From Corynebacterium sp. CNJ-954 (GTDB lineage Bacteria > Actinomycetota > Actinomycetes > Mycobacteriales > Mycobacteriaceae): DNA of 40,621 bases. The notes beneath the pieces are model-generated. The model saw only the letters and a program-made list of their open reading frames with translations. It had not been told where the DNA came from and did no database searches. The translations under genes and the position numbers were made by a program. Position 1 is the first letter of the stretch; every line of letters starts with the position of its first letter. Below are positions 7,540 through 17,659 of the stretch, piece by piece. The stretch lies in NCBI RefSeq assembly GCF_001942345.1, contig NZ_MKKI01000010.1:1-40621 (forward strand), read 5' to 3'.

Positions 7540-7590
7540 ACGGTCTTCGGACATATTCTGAACCCGCGTCATAGTTACATAGACAGGAGA

Positions 7591-7665
7591 CCCACTCGCG
7601 AGTGGGGGTGGTGGCATTTTCCGAGGAGGTGATTGATGGTGTTTCTTCTGCGGGACGCCGAGTAG
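7591..7665 (+). other. Perfect palindrome followed by a nine-codon ORF
   Basis: CCCACTCGCGAGTGGG (7591-7606) is a perfect 16-bp palindrome. It is followed by GAGGAGG (7623-7629), 6 nt ahead of an ATG at 7636 that reads nine codons (MVFLLRDAE) to TAG at 7663. The ribosome-binding site is near ideal. This could be a leader peptide for the disrupted gene downstream, a small peptide gene, or chance. Nothing else in 7540-7711 looks coding. Confidence 0.25.
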
Positions 7666-7711
7666 GGTGAGGAGCTATGGATTCTTACCCTGGTAGCTTG
7701 TCGAATCCGGT

Positions 7712-8014
7712 ATGCGCGTAAACGTCAGACGGGTAGCGATAGTGGGGCAACGGCAAGGGGGAGAGAAGAAGTCGGAGAGCATCGACGGGTACACCGTCAA
7801 GTACCACGCCAATGGCACCACCCGCTGGTTCAAGGGGAAGACCACCGATGGTGAACCTTGAGGGGTACTGGGAATGGTACCGGCTCGATGGGACATTGAA
7901 ACGGTCAGGACACTTCCGCAGGGGCGTGGCAGGGGGGGGGAATGGATCACCTATGACAAAAACGGCAACGGGTACAAAGCAGGCGACCGAGGCGACGACG
8001 ACCTCGTGTCCTGA
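7712..8014 (+). pseudogene. Frame-disrupted YwqK/MORN-like protein gene
   Basis: Three consecutive pieces in alternating frames read as one MORN-like protein. Piece one (ATG 7712 to TGA 7859-7861) gives DGYTVKYHANGTTRWFKG. Piece two, one base off, gives EGYWEWYRLDGTLKRSGHF. Piece three, after a run of nine G at 7932-7940, gives GEWITYDKNGNGYKAGD and ends at TGA 8012. Repeating G-x-W/Y-x-x-Y/F-x-x-D/N-G units are typical of YwqK-type antitoxin-like proteins. One base deleted from CCTTGAG and one G added to the tract would restore a single frame. The N-terminus may also be broken: an ATG at 7677 in yet another frame reads 14 codons. No partner toxin is seen. Confidence 0.6.
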
Positions 8015-8182
8015 GTCAAACTGGGTCCGTCGCTGCAGGTTCAGTACACGGTGTTGAGCTTCTGTCGTGGTGCGGAGCAGCCTCTCCGCGATAGTGACAG
8101 CAGCCCGCGAAAACCAGTTCTAACCCCCGCCTCCTTGCATGGGCGAGCAGACTTACAGCGGAGCCTGCGATAAGCTGTCGAG

Positions 8183-8607
8183 GTGAGGTCTCGGTACGTC
8201 GCCTACATCGATGAGTCATCAGGACCACGCTCACCAACGCAGCACGAATACTTGGTGTGCGTACGCATCACCGACACCGACAAGCTGGGCGTCGTACGCG
8301 ACGCACTTCATCCCTGCACTTACCCGGGCAGTTCGTACTGCGCTGGACCGACGAAAGCCATAAACGGCGGCAGCAGATGATCGGCCCCGTCTGCTCCATC
8401 GGCGCGATGCAGGCCGTCACCGCGCACCGCAGGAAACTCAACAGGAAGACAGAACGCTACCGCAGAAAGTGCCTGGGACAGCTCCACTTCGAGCGCACCG
8501 AGACGGGAGTCCAGGACATCACCCTGGAAGCCCAACAATCCACGCAGAACCGTCGCCGTACTCGAGCGCACCGGACATTGTGGTCGGCTGCTTCTCGCGC
8601 CTGCTGA
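8183..8607 (+). pseudogene. Frame-disrupted gene of an actinobacterial YIDES-type unknown family
   Basis: GTG 8183 opens a frame reading RYVAYIDESSGP and EYLVCVRITDTDKLG up to about 8310. The sense then continues in the next frame (LHLPGQFVLRWTDES, AHRRKLNRKTERYRRKCL, LHFERTETGVQDITLE). A single missing C in the CCCTGC at about 8311-8316 explains the break. The start resembles DUF3800-like proteins (YxAYIDES), and I recall uncharacterised actinobacterial proteins of this pattern. The end also looks truncated after QNRRRTRAHRT. The stretch 8608-8779 shows nothing I can support. Confidence 0.55.
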
Positions 8608-8779
8608 GCCATCAGGATGGGCGAGTTGACCGGGGGCATCTGGGCCCGTTCTTGCTGCCTGAACTGACCGAATAGTTGCCGGTGAAGTTACAGGCTGCCG
8701 CTTTAGCAGAGTGAGCCGTTCGGGAGCAGGGATACTGAGCACACATTCTGTCCTTCTCTCAAACCATGGTGAGGCATGC

Positions 8780-9402
8780 CTACGCCACGACATCCACCAC
8801 GTCGCCGACCTGCAGGGTGTTGAAGAAGGCGACGGCGTCGTCGTGCAGCAGGTGGATGCACCCGTGGGAGAGCACGCCGGGGTCGCCCTCATGGAAGGCG
8901 ATGCCGATGTCATTGGGGTAGGACGTTCCCGCCGAGAAGAACACCGAGAACGGCATCGGGGCATCGTAGGCGCTGGACCACCAGTCGGCGTCCTTCCTGG
9001 TGACCTTGGTCGTGCCGGCGGGGGTCTCGTAGCCGGCACGTCCGGTGCTGGCGGGTACGGGGCCGCGGGTGATGGTGCCCGCACCGTCCTGCAGCCAGGC
9101 CGTCTGGTTCCCGAGACTGATGCAGGCCTTCGCCTCCACCGCGCAGGGTGCGTTCCGGGGCTGTGGTGTCGCAGGCGGCTGACCCGGAGTCTGACCCGGA
9201 GTCTGACCCGGTGACGGTACGACTCCGTCGGGGAGCAGGTCATCTGCCCAGTCCGGCAGGTCCGGCATGTCGGGCAGGCTCACGTCAGGTCCCGGCACCT
9301 CCGGAAGGTTCAGCGTGGGGCGGCGTTCGCGGGTGAGGCGAAAGCCAGGGCCAGCGCCGCAGAGCCGGCGAACAACGTCAGGATTCGGCCGATGCTCTTC
9401 AT
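8780..9402 (-). pseudogene. Secreted L,D-transpeptidase with a frameshift behind its signal peptide
   Basis: L,D-transpeptidases make 3-3 cross-links in peptidoglycan. The YkuD catalytic domain fills the C-terminal part: IGIAFHEGDPGVLSHGCIHL holds the conserved His and the SHGC nucleophile Cys. A Pro/Gln linker made of 12-bp DNA repeats (9181-9216) and an acidic PDMPDLPDW segment precede it. ATG 9402, behind GGAGG, begins a perfect Sec signal peptide (MKSIGRILTLFAGSAALALA, then FASPANAAP) but hits TGA at once. The catalytic frame is one base off and otherwise opens far upstream without a signal. One extra C in GCCGCCCCACG (about 9313-9323) would join them. It may be a real inactivation, a phase-type switch or a sequencing error. 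Confidence 0.72.
9181..9216. repeat. 12-bp tandem repeat in the transpeptidase linker
   Basis: GACCCGGAGTCT occurs twice in tandem (9181-9204), followed by a third diverged copy. It encodes the PGQT units of the Pro-rich linker on the minus strand, so slippage would change linker length in frame. Confidence 0.7.
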
Positions 9403-9495
9403 CGGGACGCACCTCCAGAAGTAGGTCAGTGTGACCCAGGTTACCCTTGCGCGGTGCGCAGGGATGCCACGGATTACGCTCCGGTGTGTCGCGCG

Positions 9496-10224
9496 CTACT
9501 CCAGCACCGTGACCTGCTCGACGACCGGAAGTCGCATTCTGCCGCCGTTCGGCCGGTCGACGACCAGCTCCGTCCCCACGGACGCCGACGCCAGCCGGGT
9601 CCAGGGCACCCGGTCGCGCTGCACCTCGCGCCGTGAGACGTCGAAGATCCACAGCGCGTGGTCCACCAGCACGGTCGTTCCGGCGTGCTCGTCCCCGGCC
9701 AGGCGGAGCAGGTACACATGGCCGTCCAGCTCGTCATGCCTCAGTCCGTCCAGGTCCGGGGCGTCGGTGATTGAATCCACCGTCGTCGTCAGGACGGTGA
9801 TCCGGTTGACCAGGCCGAAGCGGTGCACGGTTCCCGCGGCGGACAGGACGCTGAGTGGTTGGCCGACCGCACACCGTCGGATTCCACCGTGTCGCCACAC
9901 CACAGGTTGCGGCGCGTCCGTCTCCGGGCCACGGCGGGCGGGACGCACCGCCGCCCACCACGGGTCCAGGGTGACACGGTAGGACGGTTGCTCGGTCTCG
10001 ACGAGATACCGGCCCGGGGAATCGGCGGTGAGAAGCGACGGGCGTTCCGCCGTCAGTGCCGAGAGCGTGTCCAGCACTTCCTCGTCGGTGGAGTTCCAGC
10101 CGATGCCCCGTGATTCCAGCACTCCGTAGAGCTGGGGCAGCGTCAGGTCGGGTTGGCTCTCCCATGCCCGGGCCAGTGCCTCCAGGACGTGGGGGATTCT
10201 CAGAGGGTCTTTCACTCTTTTCAT
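9496..10224 (-). CDS. Conserved hypothetical protein
   Basis: A 242-aa soluble protein. I chose ATG 10224 (MKRVKDPLRIPHVLEAL); the frame is open to 10347, but that leader is Cys/Thr/Arg-rich and unlike protein. The N-terminal 70 residues look like a small wHTH or helical domain (LTLPQLYGVLESRGIGW, VLDTLSAL). The remainder is beta-rich with PWWAAVRP, RHDELDGHVYLLRL, WIFDVSRREVQRDRVPW and a closing VTVLE. There is no signal peptide or membrane span. I recall no named family. It stands alone between the transpeptidase and the divergent gltBD operon. Confidence 0.75.
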   Translation of the reverse strand: MKRVKDPLRIPHVLEALARAWESQPDLTLPQLYGVLESRGIGWNSTDEEVLDTLSALTAERPSLLTADSPGRYLVETEQPSYRVTLDPWWAAVRPARRGPETDAPQPVVWRHGGIRRCAVGQPLSVLSAAGTVHRFGLVNRITVLTTTVDSITDAPDLDGLRHDELDGHVYLLRLAGDEHAGTTVLVDHALWIFDVSRREVQRDRVPWTRLASASVGTELVVDRPNGGRMRLPVVEQVTVLE

Positions 10225-10642
10225 GGTAGCTGTCCGTGTCCGTGTGGCGATGCGCGTATTACAGACGGATTGCGGCGCGGTACAGACGTACGCAGGCGTA
10301 CACAGGCGGGAAACTGGCCTGAAACCCGTTTGTAATAATTGTCCCATTTAGTGGGAAACATGCGGGCGCATGATGGGAATGCGCAGCTGTATCGATATGG
10401 GACCCCTGGGGGGATAAGATACAAAGACAACCACAGATCGAGACGGATCCCGATACGACGATAAAACGTGTCCTGCATCACATGACCTCGCCGGCACCAG
10501 CGTCTCTAAGCCAAGCCTAATTTTGTGCCACCTCCGCAGGACCGTATCAGTAGGGCAAAAGCACCCCTACCGACGAAAGGCCACCACCCCTGGCCACGGA
10601 GAACCGCACTGCACGACCCGACGACCGGAGGATGACCACCCC
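10225..10642 (+). promoter_or_regulatory. Divergent intergenic region upstream of gltB
   Basis: A 418-bp gap, clearly richer in A/T than its flanks, which must carry promoters for gltB and the divergent unknown. A -10-like TAAGAT lies at 10415-10420 in GGGATAAGATACAAAG; no good -35 is seen. TCCCATTTAGTGGGA (about 10341-10355) can form a small hairpin. GGAGG at 10627-10631 is the probable gltB ribosome-binding site. No gene is supported in this stretch. Confidence 0.4.
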
Positions 10643-13600
10643 GTGAACAACCAGCTGAAGAACTACCCGGCGCCCCAGGGGCTCTACCACCCGGCCCACG
10701 AGCACGATGCCTGTGGCGTCGCCTTCGTTGCCGACATGCACGGCCGGGCCACGCACGACATCGTCGAGAAGGGCATCCAGGCCCTGGTCAACCTCGACCA
10801 CCGTGGTGCCGCGGGGGCCGAGAAGAACACCGGTGACGGCGCCGGCATCCTGATGCAGGTCCCGGACCGTTTCTACCGCGAGGTGCTCGCACACCAGGGC
10901 ATCGACCTGCCCGCTCCCGGCGCCTATGCCACGGGTATCGCCTTCCTCCCGGCCGCCCGCATGGCCGCATTGGACGCGATGCGTGCCGTCGAGTCGATCA
11001 TCCAGGAAGAGAACCTCGACCTGCTCGCCTGGCGGGAGGTCCCCGTCGACGATTCCGCCCTCGGCGCCATGGCCCGGGACGCCGAACCGATCTTCTACCA
11101 GTTGTTCATCGCCGGACGGGACACAGAGGGCAATGAGCTCTCCGGTATCGAGCTGGACCGCCGCGTGTGGTTCGTGCGCAAGCGCGCCGAGCGCGAACTC
11201 GGCTCGAAGGGGCCGGGCGAGGGTGCCGGTTCGGACACGGTCTACTTCCCGTCGCTGTCCTCACGGACCATCGTCTTCAAGGGCATGCTCACCACCCCTC
11301 AGCTGCGGGACTTCTACCTTGACCTGCAGGACGACCGGGTCGAGTCGGCCCTGGCGATCGTCCACTCCCGGTTCTCCACGAACACCTTCCCCTCCTGGCC
11401 ACTGGCCCACCCGTTCCGCCTGCTCGCACACAACGGCGAGATCAACACGGTGCGCGGCAACGAGAACTGGATGCGTGCCCGCGAGTCCCAGATCCGCTCG
11501 GAGACCCTCGGCGACATCGAGCGTGTCCTGCCGGTCTGTGACCCCTCGGGCTCGGACACCGGACGGTTCGACGAGGCGCTGGAGCTGCTCCACCTCGCCG
11601 GCCGTTCGCTCCCACACGCCGTGATGATGATGGTTCCCCAGGCATGGGAACGTAACCCCTCCGTCGACCCGGACGTCCGCGCGTTCTACGAGTACCACTC
11701 CTCCCTGATGGAGGCGTGGGACGGCCCGGCCGCCTTGGTGTTCACCGACGGCACCGTCATCGGCTCGGTCCTGGACCGCAACGGTCTCCGCCCCGGGCGT
11801 ATCTGGGTGACCAAGGACGGGCTGGTCATCGGTGGGTCCGAGGCCGGGCTGCTGCCCGTCCCGCCGGAGGACATCGTCCAGCGTCGGCGCATCGAACCCG
11901 GCCGTATGTTCCTCGTCGACACGGCGCAGGGGCGCATCATCCCCGATGACGAGGTCAAGTCGCGGTTGGCCGACAAGCCCTACCGCCAGTGGGTCGACAA
12001 CAACATCGTTCGCTTCGCCGACCTGCCCCCGGTCGAGTACGAGGCGATGAGCCACGAACGGGTCGTCCTGCGCCAGCGTGTCTTCGGCATGACGGAGGAG
12101 GACGTCGACGTCCTCATCCAGCCGCTCGCGGTCACCGGCGCCGAACAGCTGGGCTCCATGGGCACCGACACACCCATCGCCGCCCTGTCGGACCGCCCCC
12201 GCATGCTCTTCGACTTCTTCGCCCAGCGCTTCGCGCAGGTCACCAACCCGCCGTTGGACTCCATCCGCGAGAAGATGGTGACCAGCATGTTCACCCAGCT
12301 GGGACGCCAGGTCGACGTCACCACCGAGGTTCCCGAGGCCGCACACCGCATCCACCTGGAGACCCCGGTCCTGCTCAACTCCACGCTGGCCACGTTGCGC
12401 CAGGCCGGTGAGCATGAGGGATTCGAGGACTTCCGCTCCGCCGTGGTCTCCGGGCTCTACCCGGTCGCCCACGGGGGTCGCGGTATGCGGCAGGCCATCG
12501 AGCGCATCCGGCGTGAGACCTCCCGTGCCATCGAGGACGGCGCGACCCTGATCATCCTCTCTGACCGCGAGTCCGACGAGCGGATGGCGCCGATCCCCTC
12601 ACTGCTGCTCACCAGCGCGGTGCACCAGCACCTCGTCGCCGAGCGCACCCGTACCCGGGCCTCGCTGATCATCGAGGCCGGGGACGCCCGCGAGGTCCAC
12701 CACCTCGCGATGCTGCTCACCTTCGGCGCTGACGCGATCAACCCCTACATGGCGTTCGAGACCATCGACGAACTCTCCAAGCGCGGCCAGCTCGGCTCGC
12801 TGACCACCGACGAAGGCTGCCAGAACTTCATCGACGGTGCCTCTGCCAGCGTGCAGAAGATCATGTCGAAGATGGGCATCGCGACCGTCGCCTCCTACCG
12901 TGGCGCGCAGCTGGCGGACGTCACCGGCCTGCACCAGCAGCTCCTGGACGACTACTTCACCGGCTGCCTCAGCCCCATCTCCGGCATCGGACTGGACGAG
13001 CTCGCCGCCGACGTGGCCGTGCGGCACCGTTTCGCCTTCCTCCCCCGACCCGAGGAAGCCGCGCACCGCGAACTCGAGATCGGCGGCGAGTACAAGTGGC
13101 GCCGTGAGGGCGAGTACCACCTGTTCAACCCAGAGACCGTGTTCAAGCTGCAGCACGCCACCCGCACCGGGCAGTACCGCATCTTCAAGGAGTACTCCGA
13201 CAAGGTCGACAACCAGTCGAAGCGGCTGGCGACCCTGCGTGGACTGTTCGAGCTGCACAGTGACCGTCCGTCGATCCCCGTCGACGAGGTCGAGCCCGTC
13301 TCCGCGATCGTCAAACGCTTCTCCACCGGCGCGATGAGCTACGGCTCGATCTCCGCCGAGGCCCACGAGACCCTCGCCATCGCCATGAACCGGCTCAAGG
13401 GCATGTCGAACTCCGGTGAGGGCGGCGAGGACCCCGACCGTTTCGAGCCCGAGGCGGACGGCACCTGGCGCCGGTCGGCGATCAAGCAGGTCGCGTCCGG
13501 ACGTTTCGGCGTGACCAGCCACTACCTGAACAACTGCACCGACATCCAGATCAAGATGGCCCAGGGGGCCAAGCCCGGCGAGGGCGGCCAGCTGCCCCCG

Positions 13601-15247
13601 CACAAGGTCTACCCCTGGATCGCCGAGGTCCGTGTGACGACCCCCGGCGTCGGGCTGATCTCCCCGCCCCCTCACCACGACATCTACTCCATCGAGGATC
13701 TCGCCCAGCTGATCCACGACCTGAAGAACGCCAACCCGGACGCCCGCATCCACGTCAAGCTCGTCGCCGAGCAGGGCGTGGGCACGGTCGCCGCCGGTGT
13801 GTCCAAGGCTCACGCCGACGTCGTCCTGATCTCCGGGCACGACGGCGGCACCGGCGCGTCCCCGCTGAACTCGCTGAAGCACGCCGGTGGGCCCTGGGAG
13901 CTCGGCCTGGCCGAAACCCAGCAGACCCTGCTGATGAACGGACTGCGTGACCGCATCACCGTGCAGTGCGACGGCCAGATGAAGACCGGACGCGACGTCA
14001 TGGTCGCCGCCCTGCTCGGCGCCGAGGAGTTCGGTTTCGCCACCGCGCCACTGGTCGTCGAGGGCTGCATCATGATGCGCGTCTGCCACCTGGACACCTG
14101 CCCGGTGGGCGTGGCGACCCAGAACCCCGACCTGCGCAAGAAGTTCACCGGCCAGGCCGACCACGTCGTCAACTTCTTCACCTTCATCGCCCAGGAGGTC
14201 CGCGAGTACCTCGCCGAACTCGGTTTCCGCACCCTCGAGGAGGCCGTGGGCCATTCCGAGTGCCTGCGCGCCGGTGCAGTCGACCCTGGGCACAAGACCG
14301 CCGGGTCGCTCGACCTTTCGCCGATCTTCGCCCGTCCCGACAGCCCGTTCATGCACCAGGACCTGTACAAGACCAAGAACCAGGACCACAGCCTGGACGC
14401 GGCCCTCGACAACCGCATCCGTGAGGACGCCGAGGAGACCATCCGTCGCGCCGCCGCAGGCGAAGGCACCGCCATCGAGCTGAGCTACCCGATCACCAAC
14501 GTCAACCGTTCGGTCGGTACGATGACCGGCTCCCTGGTCAGCCGGGTCGCCGGACGCGACGGTCTGCCCGACGGCACCGTGAACCTCACCTTCACCGGCT
14601 CCGCCGGAAACTCCTTCGGCGCCTTCGTCCCGAAGGGCATGACCCTGACCCTCGTCGGCGACGCCAACGACTACGTCGCCAAGGGCCTGTCCGGTGGCAC
14701 CATCGCCATCCGGCCCCACGACCGCGACGGCGCGGTCGGCGAACACCAGACCATCGCCGGCAACGTCCTGGGCTTCGGTGGCGTCTCCGGCGAGATGTTC
14801 ATCCGCGGTGCCGTCGGCGAACGCTTCTGCGTGCGCAACTCCGGTGTCACCGCCGTCGTCGAGGGGATGGGGAACCACGGCTGCGAGTACATGACCGGCG
14901 GGCGCGTGATCAACCTCGGCCCCGTCGGCGAGAACTTCGGTGCCGGCATGTCCGGCGGCATCGCATACCTCATGGATGACGGCAGCGGCGTCGACGGCAT
15001 GGCACGGCGCATCAACCCCGGCCTCGTCGACGTCGAGGAGGTCGCCGACGACGAGCTCGACTGGCTCGTCGACACCATCGAGCGCCACCGGCGCCTCACC
15101 GGATCCACCGTCGACGTGGACCCCCGGTCACTGATCAAGGTCATGCCGCGCGACTATCGGCGCGTCCTGCAGACCATCGAACAGGCCCGCGACGCGGGAC
15201 TCGACGCGGACGGCATCGCCGCCGCCATCATGGAGGGAGTCAAGTAA
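10643..15247 (+). CDS. gltB: Glutamate synthase (NADPH), large alpha subunit
   Basis: Converts glutamine plus 2-oxoglutarate to two glutamates together with GltD; cytoplasmic, ammonium assimilation. 1534 aa from GTG 10643, near the usual length (about 1500). The N-terminal class II amidotransferase has its nucleophile in [10 protein letters not shown] (Cys24), so a short propeptide is expected to be removed. The central and FMN-binding synthase domain shows [11 protein letters not shown] and [20 protein letters not shown]. The 3Fe-4S cysteines are in [19 protein letters not shown]. The C-terminal beta-helix shows [10 protein letters not shown] and GGTIAIRP. The frame is open further upstream, but family similarity starts at this GTG, 11 nt behind GGAGG. 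The TAA overlaps the gltD ATG. Confidence 0.98.
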   Translation: MNNQLKNYPAPQGLYHPAHEHDACGVAFVADMHGRATHDIVEKGIQALVNLDHRGAAGAEKNTGDGAGILMQVPDRFYREVLAHQGIDLPAPGAYATGIAFLPAARMAALDAMRAVESIIQEENLDLLAWREVPVDDSALGAMARDAEPIFYQLFIAGRDTEGNELSGIELDRRVWFVRKRAERELGSKGPGEGAGSDTVYFPSLSSRTIVFKGMLTTPQLRDFYLDLQDDRVESALAIVHSRFSTNTFPSWPLAHPFRLLAHNGEINTVRGNENWMRARESQIRSETLGDIERVLPVCDPSGSDTGRFDEALELLHLAGRSLPHAVMMMVPQAWERNPSVDPDVRAFYEYHSSLMEAWDGPAALVFTDGTVIGSVLDRNGLRPGRIWVTKDGLVIGGSEAGLLPVPPEDIVQRRRIEPGRMFLVDTAQGRIIPDDEVKSRLADKPYRQWVDNNIVRFADLPPVEYEAMSHERVVLRQRVFGMTEEDVDVLIQPLAVTGAEQLGSMGTDTPIAALSDRPRMLFDFFAQRFAQVTNPPLDSIREKMVTSMFTQLGRQVDVTTEVPEAAHRIHLETPVLLNSTLATLRQAGEHEGFEDFRSAVVSGLYPVAHGGRGMRQAIERIRRETSRAIEDGATLIILSDRESDERMAPIPSLLLTSAVHQHLVAERTRTRASLIIEAGDAREVHHLAMLLTFGADAINPYMAFETIDELSKRGQLGSLTTDEGCQNFIDGASASVQKIMSKMGIATVASYRGAQLADVTGLHQQLLDDYFTGCLSPISGIGLDELAADVAVRHRFAFLPRPEEAAHRELEIGGEYKWRREGEYHLFNPETVFKLQHATRTGQYRIFKEYSDKVDNQSKRLATLRGLFELHSDRPSIPVDEVEPVSAIVKRFSTGAMSYGSISAEAHETLAIAMNRLKGMSNSGEGGEDPDRFEPEADGTWRRSAIKQVASGRFGVTSHYLNNCTDIQIKMAQGAKPGEGGQLPPHKVYPWIAEVRVTTPGVGLISPPPHHDIYSIEDLAQLIHDLKNANPDARIHVKLVAEQGVGTVAAGVSKAHADVVLISGHDGGTGASPLNSLKHAGGPWELGLAETQQTLLMNGLRDRITVQCDGQMKTGRDVMVAALLGAEEFGFATAPLVVEGCIMMRVCHLDTCPVGVATQNPDLRKKFTGQADHVVNFFTFIAQEVREYLAELGFRTLEEAVGHSECLRAGAVDPGHKTAGSLDLSPIFARPDSPFMHQDLYKTKNQDHSLDAALDNRIREDAEETIRRAAAGEGTAIELSYPITNVNRSVGTMTGSLVSRVAGRDGLPDGTVNLTFTGSAGNSFGAFVPKGMTLTLVGDANDYVAKGLSGGTIAIRPHDRDGAVGEHQTIAGNVLGFGGVSGEMFIRGAVGERFCVRNSGVTAVVEGMGNHGCEYMTGGRVINLGPVGENFGAGMSGGIAYLMDDGSGVDGMARRINPGLVDVEEVADDELDWLVDTIERHRRLTGSTVDVDPRSLIKVMPRDYRRVLQTIEQARDAGLDADGIAAAIMEGVK

Positions 15248-16824
15248 TGGCTGATCCGCACGGATTCATGAAATACCCCCGCGAGGAAGCGGCCCACCGC
15301 CCCGTCCCGCTGCGCCTGCTCGACTGGAAGGAGGTCTACGAACCCTTCGCCGACTCGAAGGTGCAGACCCAGGCCGCCCGCTGCATGGACTGCGGCATTC
15401 CCTTCTGCCACGACGGCTGCCCACTGGGCAACATCATCCCCGAGTGGAATGACCTGGTCCGCCAGGGACGGTGGAAGGAGGCCTACGACCGCCTGCACGC
15501 CACGAACAACTTCCCCGAGTTCACCGGGCGCATCTGCCCCGCCCCCTGCGAGGGCGCCTGCGTGCTGGGCATCGAAGGAATCGGCGCCGGTGCCGGAGTC
15601 GGCGACCCGGTGGCGATCAAGACCGTCGAACTGCAGATCGTCGAGCACGCCTTCGAGGAAGGCTGGGTGCGACCGGTGAAGGCCAGTTTCTCCACCGGCC
15701 AGTCTGTCGCCGTCGTCGGGTCCGGCCCCGCCGGCCTGGCTGCCGCCCAGCAGCTCACCCGCGCCGGGCACGACGTCACCGTCTTCGAACGCGACGACCG
15801 GATCGGCGGCCTGCTGCGCTACGGGGTGCCGGACTACAAGCTGGAGAACCGCTGGATCGACCGGCGTCTGGCCCAGATGGAGGCCGAGGGCACGACATTC
15901 CGCACCAACATCTCGCCGTCCGCCTCCGACCTCGCCGGATTCGACGCCGTCGTGCTGGCCGTCGGGGCGACGGTCCCCCGGGACGTCTCCATCCCGGGCC
16001 GCGACCTGGAGGGCGTCCACCAGGCGATGGAGTACCTTCCGATGGCTAACCGCGTTGTCGCCGGCGACATTGACACCCCTCAGATCGACGCGAAAGGCAA
16101 GAATGTCGTGATCATCGGTGGCGGCGACACCGGCACCGACTGCTTCGGCACCGCCCTGCGTCAGGGCGCGGCCTCCGTCCGCCAGTTCGACTACAACCCG
16201 GCACCGGACCCGTACCGCACCGAGGACAACCCCTGGCCGGTGTGGCCGAAGATCTGGCGCGTGGCGTCCGCTCACGAGGAAGGCGAGTACCGCATCAGCG
16301 GCAACGAGTCCGCCGACGAGATCGTCGCACTCGGCCTCGCCGAGCGTGAGGTCGGCAGCACGCTGGGCCACCGCGACCACCGCATCAACACCGTGGAGCT
16401 CACCGGCACCGACGGCCACGTCACCGCACTGCGCGCGGCAACGTGTGAACGTACCCCGGAAGGCATGGTCAATCTCCCTGACACGGAGGTCGACATGGAC
16501 GCCGACCTCGTCCTGCTGGCCGTCGGCTTCTCCTCCGTCGACACCGAGGGCATCGTCTCGGAACTGGGCCTCCCGGTCGACGGACGCGGGCGCCTCAAGC
16601 GCGACGACGACTACCGCACCTGGTGGGCCGAGTCCTCCACCGTGCGTGACACCGGGTTCGACGCCCCGGTGTTCGCCACCGGGGACGCCGGCCGTGGCGC
16701 CTCACTGATCGTCTGGGCGATCTCCGAGGGACGCGCCTGTGCGGCCGCCGTCGACCGTGCACTGATGGGTGAGAGTGCCCTCCCACGGCCCGTCGCCCCG
16801 TCGGACATGCCGTTGAGTGTGTGA
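15247..16824 (+). CDS. gltD: Glutamate synthase (NADPH), small beta subunit
   Basis: Supplies electrons from NADPH through FAD and Fe-S centres to GltB. 525 aa, slightly longer than most (about 470-510). The N-terminal Fe-S domain has CMDCGIPFCHDGCPLGN and further Cys in GRICPAPCEGAC. The FAD site is VVGSGPAGLAA near residue 158, and the NADPH site is VVIIGGGDTGTDC near residue 290. The C-terminal FATGDAGRGASLIVWAI closes the FAD domain. The ATG overlaps the gltB stop (TAATG), giving coupled translation and fixed stoichiometry. It is complete, with no unusual residues in the motifs. Confidence 0.98.
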   Translation: MADPHGFMKYPREEAAHRPVPLRLLDWKEVYEPFADSKVQTQAARCMDCGIPFCHDGCPLGNIIPEWNDLVRQGRWKEAYDRLHATNNFPEFTGRICPAPCEGACVLGIEGIGAGAGVGDPVAIKTVELQIVEHAFEEGWVRPVKASFSTGQSVAVVGSGPAGLAAAQQLTRAGHDVTVFERDDRIGGLLRYGVPDYKLENRWIDRRLAQMEAEGTTFRTNISPSASDLAGFDAVVLAVGATVPRDVSIPGRDLEGVHQAMEYLPMANRVVAGDIDTPQIDAKGKNVVIIGGGDTGTDCFGTALRQGAASVRQFDYNPAPDPYRTEDNPWPVWPKIWRVASAHEEGEYRISGNESADEIVALGLAEREVGSTLGHRDHRINTVELTGTDGHVTALRAATCERTPEGMVNLPDTEVDMDADLVLLAVGFSSVDTEGIVSELGLPVDGRGRLKRDDDYRTWWAESSTVRDTGFDAPVFATGDAGRGASLIVWAISEGRACAAAVDRALMGESALPRPVAPSDMPLSV

Positions 16825-16852
16825 GTGTGCTGGGAGAGTACATTGAAGCCCC

Positions 16853-17491
16853 ATGACCGGCGGCGCTCTCCTCAGTATCCTTGTCGCGTGGCTGCTCGCC
16901 ATCGCCTCGCCCGGCCCGGATCTGGTGCAGATCCTGCGGCTCGGCGCCGTCCGGCGTAACGGTGTCGCCTGCGCCCTCGGCATCATGAGCGGCAACACCC
17001 TGTGGATCGTCGCCAGCATGGTCGGCCTGTCCGCACTCATCGACGCCGTCCCCTGGGTCCTCACGGCCCTGTTCCTCGTCGGTGGCGTCTTCCTGGCGTG
17101 GATGGGCCAGGCCGCGCTGCGCGGTGGCCTGGCGGAACGCCGCTCCGCCGGCACCGCCGTGTCGGCCACCACCGCCGAACGGGTCTCCACGTTCGGCGCC
17201 TGGCGCCTCGGCCTGATGACGAACCTGGCGAACCCCAAGGCCCTGGTGTTCTTCGGCGCGGTGTTCGCCGGTTTCGTCCCGCCGGACACCGGGTGGGGCA
17301 CGCGACTGCTGATTCTGGCCGTCATGCTGGTCACCGGCATCGCCTGGTTCGTGGCTGTGGCCGTGATGGTGTCCGTGCCCGCACTGTCGCGTCGGCTGCA
17401 GGCGGCAGGGCCGTGGATCGACATCGTCGCCGGGGTGGTGTTCCTCGTCCTCGGTGTGATTCTGGTGGGGGAGGGACTGCTGGAGTTGTGA
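16853..17491 (+). CDS. LysE/RhtB-family amino-acid exporter
   Basis: A 212-aa inner-membrane exporter with about six hydrophobic spans. The family signature is at the N-terminus: AWLLAIASPGPDLVQILRLG, followed by GxxSGNTLWIVAS. LGLMTNLANPKALVFFGAVF is the second conserved block. The substrate cannot be told from sequence; the family exports Lys, Thr, homoserine and others. It begins 28 bp after gltD, with only a weak GGGAGAG about 15 nt upstream. A TACATT hexamer at 16839-16844 would place a transcription start almost at the ATG, so a leaderless mRNA is possible. Following glutamate synthase, a link to amino-acid overflow is plausible but unproven. Confidence 0.9.
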   Translation: MTGGALLSILVAWLLAIASPGPDLVQILRLGAVRRNGVACALGIMSGNTLWIVASMVGLSALIDAVPWVLTALFLVGGVFLAWMGQAALRGGLAERRSAGTAVSATTAERVSTFGAWRLGLMTNLANPKALVFFGAVFAGFVPPDTGWGTRLLILAVMLVTGIAWFVAVAVMVSVPALSRRLQAAGPWIDIVAGVVFLVLGVILVGEGLLEL

Positions 17492-17659
17492 CGCCGTCAG
17501 GTGTCCGTCGACTCCGCTTCCGGATCGCGGCCCCACCGCCGTCGATGTGGCACGGCAGAGGCGTATAAAGATCGCAGCGTGACCTCCGCCGACCAGTAAT
17601 ATCCGGCCGGTCGGGAGGGGGACTTCCCTGGCACCGTCCGGAGTCGTAGGATGGTCGGC

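Noticed and set aside
10387..10400. Possible AmtR (nitrogen control) box upstream of gltB
   Set aside because: CTGT-ATCGAT-ATGG differs at two core positions from the CTAT-N6-ATAG pattern I recall from C. glutamicum. Too weak to call without a scored motif scan.
10632..10646. Four-codon ORF ATG ACC ACC CCG TGA overlapping the gltB start
   Set aside because: The ribosome-binding site GGAGG directly abuts this ATG with no spacing, so it cannot serve it; it suits the GTG at 10643.
12599..15088. Long minus-strand open frame of 829 codons opposite gltB
   Set aside because: It lies wholly inside gltB, whose motifs are unambiguous, and its translation is a Val/Gly/Asp/His-rich pattern typical of the antisense of GC-rich genes.
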